Below are positions 5,503 to 6,172 of a stretch of DNA of 6,172 nucleotides, one piece after another (within the stretch, counting starts at the first letter, position 1; each line of letters opens with the position of its first letter). This DNA comes from Planctomycetota bacterium (GTDB lineage Bacteria; Planctomycetota; Planctomycetia; Pirellulales; Pirellulaceae): NCBI GenBank assembly GCA_023430365.1, contig JAEZAS010000458.1, positions 1 to 6,172 of the forward strand. The letters run 5' to 3'. A model generated the notes under the pieces. It saw nothing but the letters and a program-made list of their open reading frames with translations, was not told the DNA's origin and searched no databases. Made by a program: the position numbers and the translations under genes.

Positions 5503-6172
5503 ATGAACAGGGCTGAAAGGCTCCTCGACCTGCTCCGACCGTTCACCCGGCGGCAGGCCCTGTCGTGCTTAGGCATTACAGCGGCAGGACTTGCGCTTGC
5601 GCCCACGACGTTTGCCGCCCCCGGTGAGCTGCCAGCCTTCAAGATCGATCCGCGGGAGCTGGGTTTCGACCTCCCGAAGGGGGAGGTCCGTCGCGGGAAG
5701 GGGGAGCGCGTTCAAACGGCCGACGAGCATGGGCAGTCGGTCATTGGGCGGCTGCATGTGTCGGTCGGAGACGCGGCCATCGTCATGCTTCCCGACGGGC
5801 AGCTGGTCGTCCGCAAGGCGGGCAGCTTTACGCCGACGGAGCGCCCCTTTGAGCCGGCTGAAATGCCGGATCTTGCCGCCCACCTGCTCGCCGACGAGTT
5901 CAAAGGCTTCAAAACGAAGTCGACCCGGCACTACATCTACGTCTACAACACCAGCGACGAGTTCCAGCTGGCGACCAGTCGCATCCTGGAGACGATGCTG
6001 CCTGGCATCAAGGGATACGCCGAGCAGCAAAAGATCGAGGTTACCGAGCCGGTCGTGCCGCTGGTTGTGGTGATGTTCAAGACCGAGGAGGAATTCAAAG
6101 CCCACAGCCGATTGCCGGAGGGCGTGGTGGCGTACTACCACACGCTCAGCAATCGGGTGTTCATGTACGAGC
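5503..6172 (+). CDS. Exported DUF1570-like protein, 3' end cut by the window
   Basis: The first 223 residues are present and the frame is open to the edge. The N-terminus holds a Tat-like signal: TRRQAL at residues 15-20, then a hydrophobic stretch (LSCLGITAAGLALAP) and likely cleavage near TFA/A at 38-39. Residues 45-110 form a probable small beta-rich region, including the paired strands 'AAIVMLPDGQLVVRKAG'. From about 139, 'STRHYIYVYNTSDEFQLATS', 'VVPLVVVMFKTEEEFKAH' and 'EGVVAYYHTLSNRVFMYE' resemble the start of the planctomycete DUF1570 family. Members of that family often carry an HExxH-type motif further downstream, but here it would lie outside the window. An in-frame ATG at 5488 is an alternative start (adds MGGSF), with a stop at 5470-5472 before it; neither start has a convincing ribosome binding site. 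It is divergent from the large secretin-N gene, so co-regulation is possible but unproven. Family assignment is from remembered motif style. Confidence 0.75.
   Translation, partial: MNRAERLLDLLRPFTRRQALSCLGITAAGLALAPTTFAAPGELPAFKIDPRELGFDLPKGEVRRGKGERVQTADEHGQSVIGRLHVSVGDAAIVMLPDGQLVVRKAGSFTPTERPFEPAEMPDLAAHLLADEFKGFKTKSTRHYIYVYNTSDEFQLATSRILETMLPGIKGYAEQQKIEVTEPVVPLVVVMFKTEEEFKAHSRLPEGVVAYYHTLSNRVFMYE

Noticed and set aside
5569..6141. A 190-codon open frame on the minus strand opposite the DUF1570-like gene
   Set aside because: The plus-strand frame has a signal peptide and family-like motifs. The minus frame has His/Arg/Leu-rich shadow composition.

Overview
The window looks like chromosomal DNA of a planctomycete, probably of the Pirellulales type. 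This is inferred from the gene families and style, not from a marker gene. The DNA is GC-rich. It encodes a large exported protein built from secretin N-domain-like repeats with no secretin barrel, an exported multi-EF-hand protein with Ser/Gly/Arg-rich linkers, and the start of a DUF1570-like exported protein with a Tat-like signal. This combination is typical of Planctomycetes.

Layout: positions 1-66 are a short non-coding stretch with a G10 run. A minus-strand two-gene unit follows. The upstream gene (about 5163 or 5241 down to 1492) encodes a 1223-1249 residue exported protein. It has a signal peptide, two Spy/CpxP-like 'LTPEQ' helical repeats, a Pro/Ala linker, an N0-like domain, about eight secretin-N-like repeats and a Ser/Gly/Arg-rich tail. 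After a 45-base gap that carries a good Shine-Dalgarno sequence, the second gene (1446 down to 67) encodes a 459-residue exported protein with seven EF-hand-type loops. A roughly 250-base divergent intergenic region (5242-5502) has weak promoter candidates and an imperfect inverted repeat. On the plus strand, a gene starting at 5503 (or 5488) runs off the right edge.

How the genes may work together (inference): the two minus-strand products are both exported, probably co-transcribed, and end in similar low-complexity tails. They could therefore act in the same extracytoplasmic assembly, with the secretin-N repeats giving an oligomeric scaffold and the EF-hand protein giving calcium-dependent binding. 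Nothing in the sequence proves this. The divergent DUF1570-like gene may be unrelated. No RNA genes, mobile elements or CRISPR arrays were seen.
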